Notes under the pieces: model-generated | The model's database searches: none | Told to the model about the DNA's origin: nothing | The model's input: the letters and a program-made list of their open reading frames with translations, nothing else | Assembly (NCBI GenBank): GCA_958449275.1 | Contig: CAUDHE010000056.1 | Coordinates: 1 to 17,029 of the forward strand | Reading direction: 5' to 3' | DNA length: 17,029 nucleotides | Source of the DNA: an uncultured Alistipes sp. | GTDB lineage: Bacteria; Bacteroidota; Bacteroidia; Bacteroidales; Rikenellaceae | Shown: positions 7,257 through 15,242 of the stretch, in pieces | How positions within the stretch are numbered: position 1 is the stretch's first letter | Layout of the letters: each line of letters begins with the position of its first letter | Program-made: the position numbers and the translations under genes

Positions 7257-9113
7257 ATGAAGATCAGATTTATGGCGGCCGTTGCGGCCCTTATGTGCTG
7301 GGCAGGCGCGCAGGCGCAACCGCGTGCCGAATATCCCCGTCCGCAGTTCGAACGTGCGGATTGGGTCAATCTCAACGGCGTGTGGAGTTATACTCTCGAT
7401 CCCGTGAAGACGGGTTGGGAGCGCGGATTGAAGGACAGCCGCGGATTCGACGGCAAGATCACGGTGCCGTTCGCTCCCGAGAGCAAACTCTCGGGCGTGG
7501 AGCACAAGGAATTCATTCCCTGCATTTGGTACCAGCGCGAGATCTCTATACCCGCGGCATGGGAGGGTAAGGATGTGTTGTTGAACTTCGGTGCCGTGTA
7601 TTACGAGTCGGAGATATACATCGACGGCAAGTTCGTCGACCGCCACTTCGGCGGGTCGGACTCGTTTACGGTGGATATCACCAAGTTCGTCAAGACGGGC
7701 GGAACGCATTCGCTGGTCGTGAGCGCCAAGAGCGATCTGCGCGGCCGCATGCAGTCGGCCGGCAAGCAGTCGTTGCGTCACGGTCCTTTCGAGTGCATGT
7801 ACACGCGTACGACGGGTATCTGGCAGACGGTGTGGATGGAGGCTGTGGCTCCGAGCGGAATAGCGAGAGTCAAGTACTTCACCGACATCGATCGCGGCGA
7901 GGTATCGATGGAGTTCACCATGCGTCGCAATGCCTCGGGCAACGCGCTTACGGTAAGCGTTCTCGACGGAGGCAAGGTCGTTGCGCGCAACACGGCGCCC
8001 GTAGCGTCGGGTTCGGTGGTCACGTTGCCGATCAAAAAAGCCAAGCTGTGGAGCCCCGAATCGCCGTTCCTCTACGATGTGGTGTTCGAACTGAAGGATG
8101 CTTCGGGTAAGACGGTAGACCGTGCCGAGTCGTATTTCGGTATGCGCAAGATCCACACCGAGGGAAATAAGATCTATCTTAACAACGAGCCTTACTATCA
8201 GCGTTTGGTGCTCGATCAGGGTTTCTATCCCGACGGTATCTGGACGGCTCCTTCGGACGAGGCCCTGAAGCGCGATATCGAACTTTCGATGGCTGCGGGC
8301 TTCAACGGAGCGCGTCTGCACCAGAAGGTTTTCGAAGAGCGTTTCTACTATTGGGCCGACAAACTGGGCTATCTGACGTGGGGCGAGGCTCCGAGCTGGG
8401 GCTTGGACGCCAACGACACGGAGGCCGCCCGCAATTTCATCGCCGAGTGGCGCAATCTGGTGGTTCGCGACATGAACCATCCGTCGCTGGTGACGTGGAC
8501 GCCGTTCAACGAGGAGTTTTGGCCCGACGAGACGCAATACCCGCGCTTCGTAACGGATATCTACACGCTCACCAAGCAGCTCGATCCTTCGCGTCCTGTC
8601 AATACGGTCAGCGGCGGAATACATATCAAGACCGATATCTGGACCGAGCACCACTACGAGCAGGATCCCGAGCGTCTGCGCGACATTATTTACAACGGCG
8701 GCAAGATGTTCGTGCGCGGTCCCGAAGTGCAGGCCCGTCTGCGCGGCAATGTCGGTTTCAACCGTCCCGTGCTGAACGATCCCTACACGTTCCCCACCTA
8801 TGAGGGCGACATACCTTACATCCTCGACGAGTTCGGCGGCATAAAGTGCATGGAGGCCAATCCCGCCAAGGACGGCGCATGGGGATACGGCGACGCGGCA
8901 GCCACCAAGGAGGACTTCTACAAGCGTCTCGAGGGGCAGGTGCGCGTTTTGCTGGAGATGAACGACAAGATGTGGGGCTATTGCTACACGCAGCTCACCG
9001 ACGTCGAGCAGGAGCAGAACGGAATTTATTATTACGACCGCGGCAGCAAGTACGATATGGATCGTATCCGTGCGATATTCCGCATGGAACTGCCTGCCAA
9101 GGATGCCGAGTAA
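7257..9113 (+). CDS. Exported glycoside hydrolase family 2 enzyme, probable beta-galactosidase
   Basis: This is an intact 618-residue GH2 protein: signal peptide to about residue 20 (GAQA/QPRAEYP), N-terminal sugar-binding jelly roll with GFDGKITVPFAPES, Ig-like domain, then the TIM barrel from about residue 300. The retaining catalytic pair is visible: acid/base Glu419 in WTPFNEEF and nucleophile Glu525 in ILDEFGG. The compact size resembles beta-glucuronidase-type GH2 enzymes more than LacZ. Specificity for beta-galactosides is inferred from the mutarotase and galactokinase downstream; beta-glucuronidase or another exo-activity cannot be excluded. It acts in the periplasm or at the cell surface. 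It lies 53 bp after a frameshifted tandem copy and a 10-codon micro-frame bridges it to the mutarotase gene, so it is firmly within the operon. Confidence 0.92.
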   Translation: MKIRFMAAVAALMCWAGAQAQPRAEYPRPQFERADWVNLNGVWSYTLDPVKTGWERGLKDSRGFDGKITVPFAPESKLSGVEHKEFIPCIWYQREISIPAAWEGKDVLLNFGAVYYESEIYIDGKFVDRHFGGSDSFTVDITKFVKTGGTHSLVVSAKSDLRGRMQSAGKQSLRHGPFECMYTRTTGIWQTVWMEAVAPSGIARVKYFTDIDRGEVSMEFTMRRNASGNALTVSVLDGGKVVARNTAPVASGSVVTLPIKKAKLWSPESPFLYDVVFELKDASGKTVDRAESYFGMRKIHTEGNKIYLNNEPYYQRLVLDQGFYPDGIWTAPSDEALKRDIELSMAAGFNGARLHQKVFEERFYYWADKLGYLTWGEAPSWGLDANDTEAARNFIAEWRNLVVRDMNHPSLVTWTPFNEEFWPDETQYPRFVTDIYTLTKQLDPSRPVNTVSGGIHIKTDIWTEHHYEQDPERLRDIIYNGGKMFVRGPEVQARLRGNVGFNRPVLNDPYTFPTYEGDIPYILDEFGGIKCMEANPAKDGAWGYGDAAATKEDFYKRLEGQVRVLLEMNDKMWGYCYTQLTDVEQEQNGIYYYDRGSKYDMDRIRAIFRMELPAKDAE

Positions 9114-9145
9114 TGAAAAAAAAGAAAGACAAGCATAATCTATGA
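9113..9145 (+). other. Ten-codon micro reading frame bridging GH2 and mutarotase genes
   Basis: The GH2 stop overlaps an ATG (TAATG, 9111-9115) that opens a 10-codon frame, MKKKKDKHNL. Its TGA (9143-9145) overlaps the mutarotase ATG at 9142 (ATGA). Re-initiating ribosomes could use it to reach the next gene, which would explain how a gene 28 bp away is coupled. It may be accidental; conservation is not visible from here. Confidence 0.25.
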
Positions 9146-10278
9146 AACGAATTGTTTTCGCCCTTGCCGCAATGGCTCTCGCAGCGGGATGCTGCGGCAA
9201 AAAGTCGGATGCCGACGGGCTCGATCTGATGAAGGAGGAGAATTTCAAAGCCGTGATCGACGGCAAACCCGTGTCGCTCTACACGATTGCCAACGGCGAC
9301 CTGACCATGCAGGTGACCAATTTCGGTGCCCGCGTGGTGTCGCTGTGGACACCCGATCGCGACGGCAAGCAGGCCGACATAGTGCTGGGCTACGAGAAAC
9401 TCGACCGTTACGTCAACAATACTGGCGAGCGTTTTCTCGGCGCCGTGGTGGGCCGCGTGGCCAACCGCATCGACAGCGGCCGTTTCACTCTGAACGGCAA
9501 GGAGTACAGCGCTCCGCAGAACAGCAACGGACAGACTCTGCACGGCGGCAACCGCGGTGTGGATATGGTTGTGTGGGATGTGGTGGACGTAAAGCCCAAC
9601 TCTATAGTTCTGCACTATTTGGCGGCCGACGGCGAGGACGGTTTCCCGGGTAATCTGGACATTACCATGACCTACACTCTCACGCCCGACAACGAGTTTC
9701 AGGTGCTCTATTTGGCCAAGACCGACGCCCCGACGGTGGTGAATATGTCGCACCATTCGTTCTTCAATCTCAAGGGCGAGGGCGGCGGTACCGTTACCGA
9801 CAATGTGCTGACCATCAAGGCCGATGCCATAACCCCCACCGACGAGCGTCTGATCCCCACGGGCGAGATCCGTCCCGTGGAGGGCACTCCGTTCGATTTC
9901 CGCGAGCCTCATGTGATCGGCGAGCGTATCGATGCCGACGACGAGCAATTGAAGAACGGCCGCGGTTACGACATGAACTGGGTTCTCGCGCGCGAGAACA
10001 ACGGTCAGGTGGAGACCGTAGCCACTCTGTACGATCCTTCGACCGGCCGTTGCATGGATGTTGCTACCGATCAGATCGGCATTCAGTTCTACAGCGGCAA
10101 CTTCTTCGACGGGACTTATAACGGCAAGTACGGCGAACCTCTCCGCTTCCGCGAGTCGGTGGCTTTGGAGACGCAGAAATTTCCCGACGCGCCCAATCAC
10201 GACAACTTCCCGTCGATCGTGCTGAATCCCGACGAGACCTACTCGCAGGTATGTATATATAAGTTCTACACCAAGTAA
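9142..10278 (+). CDS. galM: Lipoprotein aldose 1-epimerase (galactose mutarotase)
   Basis: The 378-residue protein is an aldose 1-epimerase, interconverting the alpha and beta anomers of galactose or glucose. Family motifs are present in order: NFGARVVSLWTPDRDG, GAVVGRVANRI, the substrate-binding LHGG, NMSHHSFFNL with the catalytic His, and ALETQKFPDAPNH with the catalytic Glu. Its N-terminus is a lipoprotein signal (MKRIVFALAAMALAAGC, lipidated Cys17), so it is exported and membrane anchored, unlike the cytosolic E. coli GalM. This places anomer conversion next to the exported GH2 enzymes, before uptake. Its TAA overlaps the ATG of the following gene (TAATG), indicating translational coupling. 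Confidence 0.93.
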   Translation: MKRIVFALAAMALAAGCCGKKSDADGLDLMKEENFKAVIDGKPVSLYTIANGDLTMQVTNFGARVVSLWTPDRDGKQADIVLGYEKLDRYVNNTGERFLGAVVGRVANRIDSGRFTLNGKEYSAPQNSNGQTLHGGNRGVDMVVWDVVDVKPNSIVLHYLAADGEDGFPGNLDITMTYTLTPDNEFQVLYLAKTDAPTVVNMSHHSFFNLKGEGGGTVTDNVLTIKADAITPTDERLIPTGEIRPVEGTPFDFREPHVIGERIDADDEQLKNGRGYDMNWVLARENNGQVETVATLYDPSTGRCMDVATDQIGIQFYSGNFFDGTYNGKYGEPLRFRESVALETQKFPDAPNHDNFPSIVLNPDETYSQVCIYKFYTK

Positions 10279-12296
10279 TGCGCGTCATGAAACTATTCTC
10301 GGCCGCGTTGCTCGCTCTGTCGCTTTGCGGCGCGGCGACGGCGCAGAATCGTTGGGCGATCATGCCCGACGGCAGGACCATACGCATGGAGGTGAACGAC
10401 GCCACGGCGCCCCATGCCGACCACATCGAGATGAGCGGCAAGTTCATGGCCGTGGTTCTCTACTGGGACGTGGATAAGGACGGAGTGTTCGGCGTGAACC
10501 GTTCGCTGGTGTTCCCCATGCTGCGTACCGTTCCGAACAACACGCACGCCAGCCTCATGTTCAAGAACGACGTGGATGTGGCGTCGATGTTGCGCGTCGA
10601 TAACCGTCCCGTCGTGTTGCGAAGCCGTTCGGTGGATATCGACGGCGCCATGACCGTGGTGTCGGATTACAAGGCGACCGACCGTTCGGGCCGAACCTCT
10701 GCGCTGGAGCTTACCCGCACGATATTTCCGTCGATGGAGCGTCCCGTGCTTTGCGAGCGTTATACGGTCCGCAATACGGGCGAAACCTCGTATGCGTTGC
10801 AGATTCCCGAACTGTCGCAATCATATACGACCGACCCCGCTCGGGGCGTCAAGGGCAGTTACGTGATACGCACCGACGTGCAGGGCGGCGGCGTTTACGA
10901 GCTGAAGCCCGGAGCGAGCGTTGATTTCTCGCTGACCGTTCAGGCATACGAAAAGGCTTCGTCGCCCGTGGCGGTCGATGTCGATGCCGAGTATGCCGAC
11001 CGTATGGCGTTCGTGCGACATATGGACGATAATCTGGTGCTCGACACTCCCGACGACGTGATCGATGCGGAATTCCGTTATGCCAAGATACGTGCGAGCG
11101 AGAGCATCTGCAAGACGAAGGGCGGATACATGCACGCCCCGGGCGGCGAGAGCTATTACGCGGCCATTTGGGCCAACGATCAGGCCGAGTATGTCAATCC
11201 TTTCTTCCCCTTTGTCGGCTACGAGGTGGGCAACGAGTCGGCGATAAATGCCTATCGTCACTTCGCGCGCTTTATGAACGACGACTACAAGCCTATTCCG
11301 AGTTCGATCATCGCCGAGGGCGACGACATTTGGAACGGTGCGGGCGACCGCGGCGACGGAGCCATGATCGCTTACGGTGCGGCACGCTATGCGCTTACGC
11401 GCGGCGATCGGGCCGAGGCCGAAGAGTTGTGGCCCCTGATCGAGTGGTGTCTGGAGTATTGCAAGCGTCAGATCAACGACAAGGGCGTAGTGAAGTCCGA
11501 TCGCGACGAGTTGGAGGGCCGTTTTCCTGCGGGCGATGCCAATCTCTGCACCTCGACGCTCTACTACGACGCCTTGCTGTCGGCCGCTTGGCTGGGCGAG
11601 TCGCTCGGCAAGAGCACGTCGACTACGGCCGACTACCGTCGCCGCGCCAAGGCCATGCGCGCGGCCATCGAATCGCACTTCGGCGCCAACGTGAAGGGCT
11701 ACGAGACATATCGTTATTACGAGGGCAACGACATTCTGCGTTCGTGGATCTGCATGCCTCTCATCGTGGGCATTTACGACCGCGCTGCCGCTACCATCGA
11801 CGCTCTGTTCCGTTCGGACCTTTACACTAAAGACGGTCTGCTGACGGCGCAGGGCAGCGAGACGTTCTGGGATCGTTCGACGCTGTATGCTCTGCGCGGC
11901 GGCTATGCGGCGGGGTATCCCGACTTCATGACCGAACAATTGTCATATTATTCGAATCGCCGTCTGCTGGGCGATCATGTTCCTTATCCCATCGAGGCGT
12001 GGCCCGAGGGCAGCCAGCGCCACCTCTCGGCCGAGAGCGGACTCTATTGCCGCATCATCACCGAGGGCATGTTCGGTATACGCCCCACGGGGATGCGCAG
12101 CTTCGAGCTGAAGCCCGAAATTCCTTCGGATTGGGACTATGCCAACCTGAGTCACGTGCGCGCTTTCGGCAGCGATTTCGACATTCGCGTGAAGCGTCTG
12201 TCGGGCGACAAGTTGCGCGTGACGGTGGCAGAGCACGGAGGACGCGAGCAGAACTTCACGGTCAGGAGCGGCCGCGCGATAAATGTTAAATTGTAA
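10278..12296 (+). CDS. Exported six-hairpin ((alpha/alpha)6) glycosidase-like protein of unknown specificity
   Basis: The product is 672 residues with a signal peptide (MKLFSAALLALSLCGAATAQ). An N-terminal beta-sandwich (to about residue 240) precedes an alpha-helical (alpha/alpha)6 domain and a small C-terminal beta domain, the layout of GH15/GH65/GH78/GH94-like enzymes. Candidate active-site acids sit in WANDQAEY (Asp301), EGDDIW (Glu347) and RDELEGRFPAGDANL (Glu411, Glu413). The C-terminal stretch GMFGIRPTGMRSFELKPEIP is typical of such glycosidases. I cannot name a GH family from the sequence. The ATG at 10278 overlaps the galM stop (TAATG); a second ATG at 10287 gives a more usual MK signal start and is equally possible. 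Its place between mutarotase and galactokinase suggests a galactose-containing substrate, but that is inference. Confidence 0.75.
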   Translation: MRVMKLFSAALLALSLCGAATAQNRWAIMPDGRTIRMEVNDATAPHADHIEMSGKFMAVVLYWDVDKDGVFGVNRSLVFPMLRTVPNNTHASLMFKNDVDVASMLRVDNRPVVLRSRSVDIDGAMTVVSDYKATDRSGRTSALELTRTIFPSMERPVLCERYTVRNTGETSYALQIPELSQSYTTDPARGVKGSYVIRTDVQGGGVYELKPGASVDFSLTVQAYEKASSPVAVDVDAEYADRMAFVRHMDDNLVLDTPDDVIDAEFRYAKIRASESICKTKGGYMHAPGGESYYAAIWANDQAEYVNPFFPFVGYEVGNESAINAYRHFARFMNDDYKPIPSSIIAEGDDIWNGAGDRGDGAMIAYGAARYALTRGDRAEAEELWPLIEWCLEYCKRQINDKGVVKSDRDELEGRFPAGDANLCTSTLYYDALLSAAWLGESLGKSTSTTADYRRRAKAMRAAIESHFGANVKGYETYRYYEGNDILRSWICMPLIVGIYDRAAATIDALFRSDLYTKDGLLTAQGSETFWDRSTLYALRGGYAAGYPDFMTEQLSYYSNRRLLGDHVPYPIEAWPEGSQRHLSAESGLYCRIITEGMFGIRPTGMRSFELKPEIPSDWDYANLSHVRAFGSDFDIRVKRLSGDKLRVTVAEHGGREQNFTVRSGRAINVKL

Positions 12297-12324
12297 ATTA
12301 TTGAAAACCTTAAACTATAACGCT

Positions 12325-13470
12325 ATGAACATTCAGTTAATTCGCGAGAAATTCGCCGAGCGCTTCGGCAGCGCGGGCGAGTTGTACACTTCACCCGGAC
12401 GTATCAATCTTATCGGCGAGCACACCGACTACAACGGAGGCTTCGTCTTCCCGGGAGCCATCGACAAGGGCATGGTGGCCGAAATCAAACCCAACGGAAC
12501 GGACAAGATCCGCGCCTATTCGGTCGATTTGCAGGATTACACCGAGTTCGGTCTTAGCGAGGAGGACAAACCCGCGCAGTCGTGGGCGCGCTATATCTTC
12601 GGCGTGGCGCGCGAGATCTTGAAGCGCGGCGGCAAGGTCGAGGGCTTCGACACCGCATTCTCGGGCGATGTGCCCCTCGGTGCGGGAATGTCGTCGTCGG
12701 CGGCTTTGGAGTCGACTTTCGCATTCGCGTTGAACCACATATATAACGATGACAAGATCGACAAATTCGAACTCGCCCGCATAGGCCAGTCTACCGAACA
12801 CAACTATTGCGGCGTGAACTGCGGCATTATGGACCAGTTCGCCTCGGTGTTCGGCAAGAAAGGCAATCTGATGCGTCTCGACTGCCGCTCGATGGAGTTC
12901 GCATATTTCCAGTTCGATCCCGAGAAATTCGGTTATCGTCTGGTGCTGCTCGATTCGGTTGTGAAGCACGAGTTGGTGGGTTCGCCTTACAATAAGCGTC
13001 GTGAGTCGTGCGAGCGCGTATCGAAGGTGCTCGGCCTGGAGACCCTGCGCGGCGCGACGATGGAGCAGTTGGACGCCGTTAAGGACCAAATCTCGGAGGA
13101 GGATTACATGCGCGCCCGTTATGTCATAGGCGAGGAGCGTCGCGTGCTCGATGTTTGCGCCGCTTTGGAGGCGGGTGATCTGGAGACCGTGGGCGAGCGT
13201 ATGTATGAGACCCATTGGGGAATGTCGAAGGATTACGAAGTGAGCTGCGAGGAGCTGGATCTGCTGGCTACGATCGCCAAGGAGTGCGGCGTTACGGGTT
13301 CGCGCATCATGGGCGGCGGCTTCGGCGGCTGCACCATCAACTTGGTGAAAGCCGATCTGTACGACAAGTTCATAGCCACCGCCAAGGAGAAATTCAACGC
13401 CGCATACGGTCACGAACCGAAGGTCTACGATGTGGTGATTTCGGACGGTGCGCGCAAGTTGGAGATGTAA
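12325..13470 (+). CDS. galK: Galactokinase
   Basis: This 381-residue GHMP-family kinase phosphorylates alpha-D-galactose with ATP to galactose 1-phosphate, the entry step of the Leloir pathway in the cytoplasm. The three family motifs are clear: the galactokinase signature GRINLIGEHTDYNGG near residue 30, the ATP-binding loop GDVPLGAGMSSSAALE near 115-130, and the C-terminal GGGFGGCTINLV near 330. No signal peptide is present. The start at 12325 gives the family N-terminus (MNIQLIREKFAERFG); an in-frame ATG at 12283 lies inside the preceding gene and adds residues without homology. It lies 28 bp after the six-hairpin gene and 12 bp before the esterase gene, in the same transcript. galT and galE, the next steps, are not in the window. 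Confidence 0.97.
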   Translation: MNIQLIREKFAERFGSAGELYTSPGRINLIGEHTDYNGGFVFPGAIDKGMVAEIKPNGTDKIRAYSVDLQDYTEFGLSEEDKPAQSWARYIFGVAREILKRGGKVEGFDTAFSGDVPLGAGMSSSAALESTFAFALNHIYNDDKIDKFELARIGQSTEHNYCGVNCGIMDQFASVFGKKGNLMRLDCRSMEFAYFQFDPEKFGYRLVLLDSVVKHELVGSPYNKRRESCERVSKVLGLETLRGATMEQLDAVKDQISEEDYMRARYVIGEERRVLDVCAALEAGDLETVGERMYETHWGMSKDYEVSCEELDLLATIAKECGVTGSRIMGGGFGGCTINLVKADLYDKFIATAKEKFNAAYGHEPKVYDVVISDGARKLEM

Positions 13471-13482
13471 TCATACGCTGCG

Positions 13483-14913
13483 ATGAAAAGATTGTTATCT
13501 ACGATCGTTGCCGTGTGCCTCTTCGGAGGCGCATCGGCAACGATCGTTTTGCCGAAAGTGCTGGGCAGCAACATGGTGTTGCAGCAGCAGAGCGAGGTCA
13601 ACCTGTGGGGTAAGGCCGAGCCGAATAAGAAAGTGACCGTCGAGGTGTCGTGGAGCGACGCCAAGATTCTGACCCGCAGCGATGCCGAGGGACGTTGGGC
13701 CGTTAAGGCGGCTACACCCGAAGCGTCGTTCGAACCGCAAAGCATAACCGTCAGCGACGGCGAGAGCCTTACGCTGGACAATATTCTTATCGGCGAGGTG
13801 TGGGTTTGCTCGGGGCAGAGCAATATGGAGATGCCCGTTAAGGGATTTCCCAACCAGCCCGTCGAGAAGTCGTTGGACTACATACTGTCGGGTGCCGAGG
13901 AGGCCGATGCCGTTCGCATGTTCACCGTCCCCCGCGCCCGCTCTTACGGCGAGGACCGCGAGGATTGCGAAGGCGGAGAGTGGTTTTGCGCCTCTCCGCG
14001 GAGTGTCGCCGATATGTCGGCCGTATCGTATTTCTTCGCCTACGCCCTTACACGCGCCGAGGGTGTTCCCGTGGGGGTGATAACCACCAACTGGGGCGGT
14101 ACGCGAGTGGAGTCGTGGATGCCGCTCGACGCACTGAAGGATTGCGTGACGCCCGAACAATACGAACATAAACAGACCGTGCACAGCATCAAGCCCAGCG
14201 AACTCTATTGCGCCATGATAGCCCCCGTACGCAACTTCACCGCGCGCGGATTCCTGTGGTATCAGGGCGAATCGAATTTGGGCGATATCGACCACTACGA
14301 CACGATGATGGCGCGTATGGTCAAGCAGTGGCGCGAAGATTGGGGCGACGAGACCGATTCGATGCCTTTCTATTATGCTCAGATAGCACCCTATGTTTAC
14401 GGCGGGTCGAACGATACGGCCTATCCTCTCTTCGTCGAGGCTCAGGTGCGCGCATTGGGCATAATCCCAAATTGCGGCATGGCGGGCACCACCGACATCG
14501 GCGCCGAGTACTGCATCCATCCCTCCCGCAAGTTCGAAGTGGGACAGCGTCTGGCGGCGTTGGCTCTTAAGCAGACCTACGGTCACGACGGCTTCGAGCC
14601 AAAGGCTCCGCAGCCGGACTCTTACGAGATCAAGGACGGAAAGGTGACGGTGAAATTGGCTAATGCCGATATGGGATTGAGTCCGTGGTACGGCGAGGCG
14701 ATCGAAGGTTTCGAGATCGCGGGAGCAGACCGTGTGTTCCGCAAGGCGAAGGCTTCGATTTCGGGCAACAGCGTGACGGTATGGAGCGACGAGGTGAAGG
14801 AGCCTGCGGCGGTGCGTTACGCGTTCCGCAACTATGTCCCCTGCAATCTGAAGAACATCTTCGGCATTCCTGCCGTTCCGTTCCGTACCGACGACTGGAA
14901 CGACGTGAAGTAA
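13483..14913 (+). CDS. Exported SGNH O-acetylesterase (sialate O-acetylesterase-like, SASA domain)
   Basis: The 476-residue protein has a signal peptide (MKRLLSTIVAVCLFGGASA), an N-terminal beta domain and an SGNH hydrolase core of the SASA family (PF03629). Visible blocks are WVCSGQSNMEMP with nucleophile Ser113, NWGGTRVESWMP, FLWYQGESN, and DIGAEYCIHP with candidate Asp338 and His346. The fold and length match proteins annotated as sialate O-acetylesterase in Bacteroidetes, but relatives also deacetylate xylan and other glycans, so the acetylated substrate is open. Within a galactoside operon it would clear O-acetyl groups that block the GH2 or six-hairpin enzymes. It starts 12 bp after galK and is the last gene before the operon terminator. 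Confidence 0.88.
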   Translation: MKRLLSTIVAVCLFGGASATIVLPKVLGSNMVLQQQSEVNLWGKAEPNKKVTVEVSWSDAKILTRSDAEGRWAVKAATPEASFEPQSITVSDGESLTLDNILIGEVWVCSGQSNMEMPVKGFPNQPVEKSLDYILSGAEEADAVRMFTVPRARSYGEDREDCEGGEWFCASPRSVADMSAVSYFFAYALTRAEGVPVGVITTNWGGTRVESWMPLDALKDCVTPEQYEHKQTVHSIKPSELYCAMIAPVRNFTARGFLWYQGESNLGDIDHYDTMMARMVKQWREDWGDETDSMPFYYAQIAPYVYGGSNDTAYPLFVEAQVRALGIIPNCGMAGTTDIGAEYCIHPSRKFEVGQRLAALALKQTYGHDGFEPKAPQPDSYEIKDGKVTVKLANADMGLSPWYGEAIEGFEIAGADRVFRKAKASISGNSVTVWSDEVKEPAAVRYAFRNYVPCNLKNIFGIPAVPFRTDDWNDVK

Positions 14914-14927
14914 TGTTTTTTGAAAAT

Positions 14928-14959
14928 CGACATTGCTTGGCAATGTCGGCAGTTCGCCG
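14928..14959 (+). repeat. Copy 1 of a 32-bp hairpin repeat (inverted relative to copy 2)
   Basis: This unit starts with a perfect 9-bp hairpin (CGACATTGC-TTG-GCAATGTCG, 14928-14948) and continues GCAGTTCGCCG. The reverse complement of 16407-16438 matches it at 31 of 32 positions, the only change being in the hairpin loop. It sits in the 3' UTR of the galactoside operon. Confidence 0.8.
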
Positions 14960-15020
14960 GCGCCACCACGCGGCGGACTGCTGCTCGCCGAGGCTCGCGC
15001 ACTCCTGCCGCCGTCGGCGA
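14949..15020 (+). other. Further hairpins in the 3' UTR of the galactoside operon
   Basis: GCAGTTCGCCG (14949-14959) pairs with CGGCGGACTGC (14971-14981; one G-T pair). TCGCCGA (14985-14991) can pair with TCGGCGA (15014-15020). With the repeat hairpin upstream and the terminator downstream this makes four stems in about 150 nt after the esterase stop. The intergenic region as a whole (14914-15242) contains no gene. Confidence 0.5.
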
Positions 15021-15049
15021 ACCGCCGGAGAAGCGATAATAAAATTCCG

Positions 15050-15076
15050 AATCCCCTCCCGCCGAGGGGATTTTTT
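15050..15076 (+). terminator. Intrinsic terminator of the galactoside operon
   Basis: AATCCCCTC (15050-15058) pairs with GAGGGGATT (15064-15072) around a 5-nt loop, and the T-run continues to 15076. It lies 137 bp after the esterase stop. Confidence 0.88.
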
Positions 15077-15170
15077 GTTCGCGTCGTCCGTCCGACGGGC
15101 GTTCCGTGTGCGACGTCGCGCCGCATAAAGTGCGATATTGAAGTCGAAAAACATAATAATTCGCCTCGGC

Positions 15171-15203
15171 TTGTCGTTAAAACAAAAAATATGTGTAATT
15201 TTG
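15171..15203 (+). promoter_or_regulatory. Probable promoter of bamD-rpoZ-coaBC
   Basis: TAATTTTG (15196-15203) matches the TAnnTTTG box. The upstream box is weaker: TTGT at 15171-15174 with a 21-bp spacer. Transcription would begin near 15207-15211, about 33 nt before the bamD ATG. Confidence 0.55.
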
Positions 15204-15242
15204 CACGATTACTACCTGCGTTGCAGCAGTAAATAATTCGGT

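Noticed and set aside
7251..9266. Long open frame on the minus strand opposite the second GH2 gene (similar ones oppose the first GH2, galM and the esterase genes)
   Set aside because: Composition is His/Arg/Val-rich without any recognisable domain; it is the usual antisense shadow of GC-rich coding sequence with strong third-position bias.
12283..12324. Longer start for galactokinase
   Set aside because: It begins inside the preceding gene and adds fourteen residues not seen in the GalK family.
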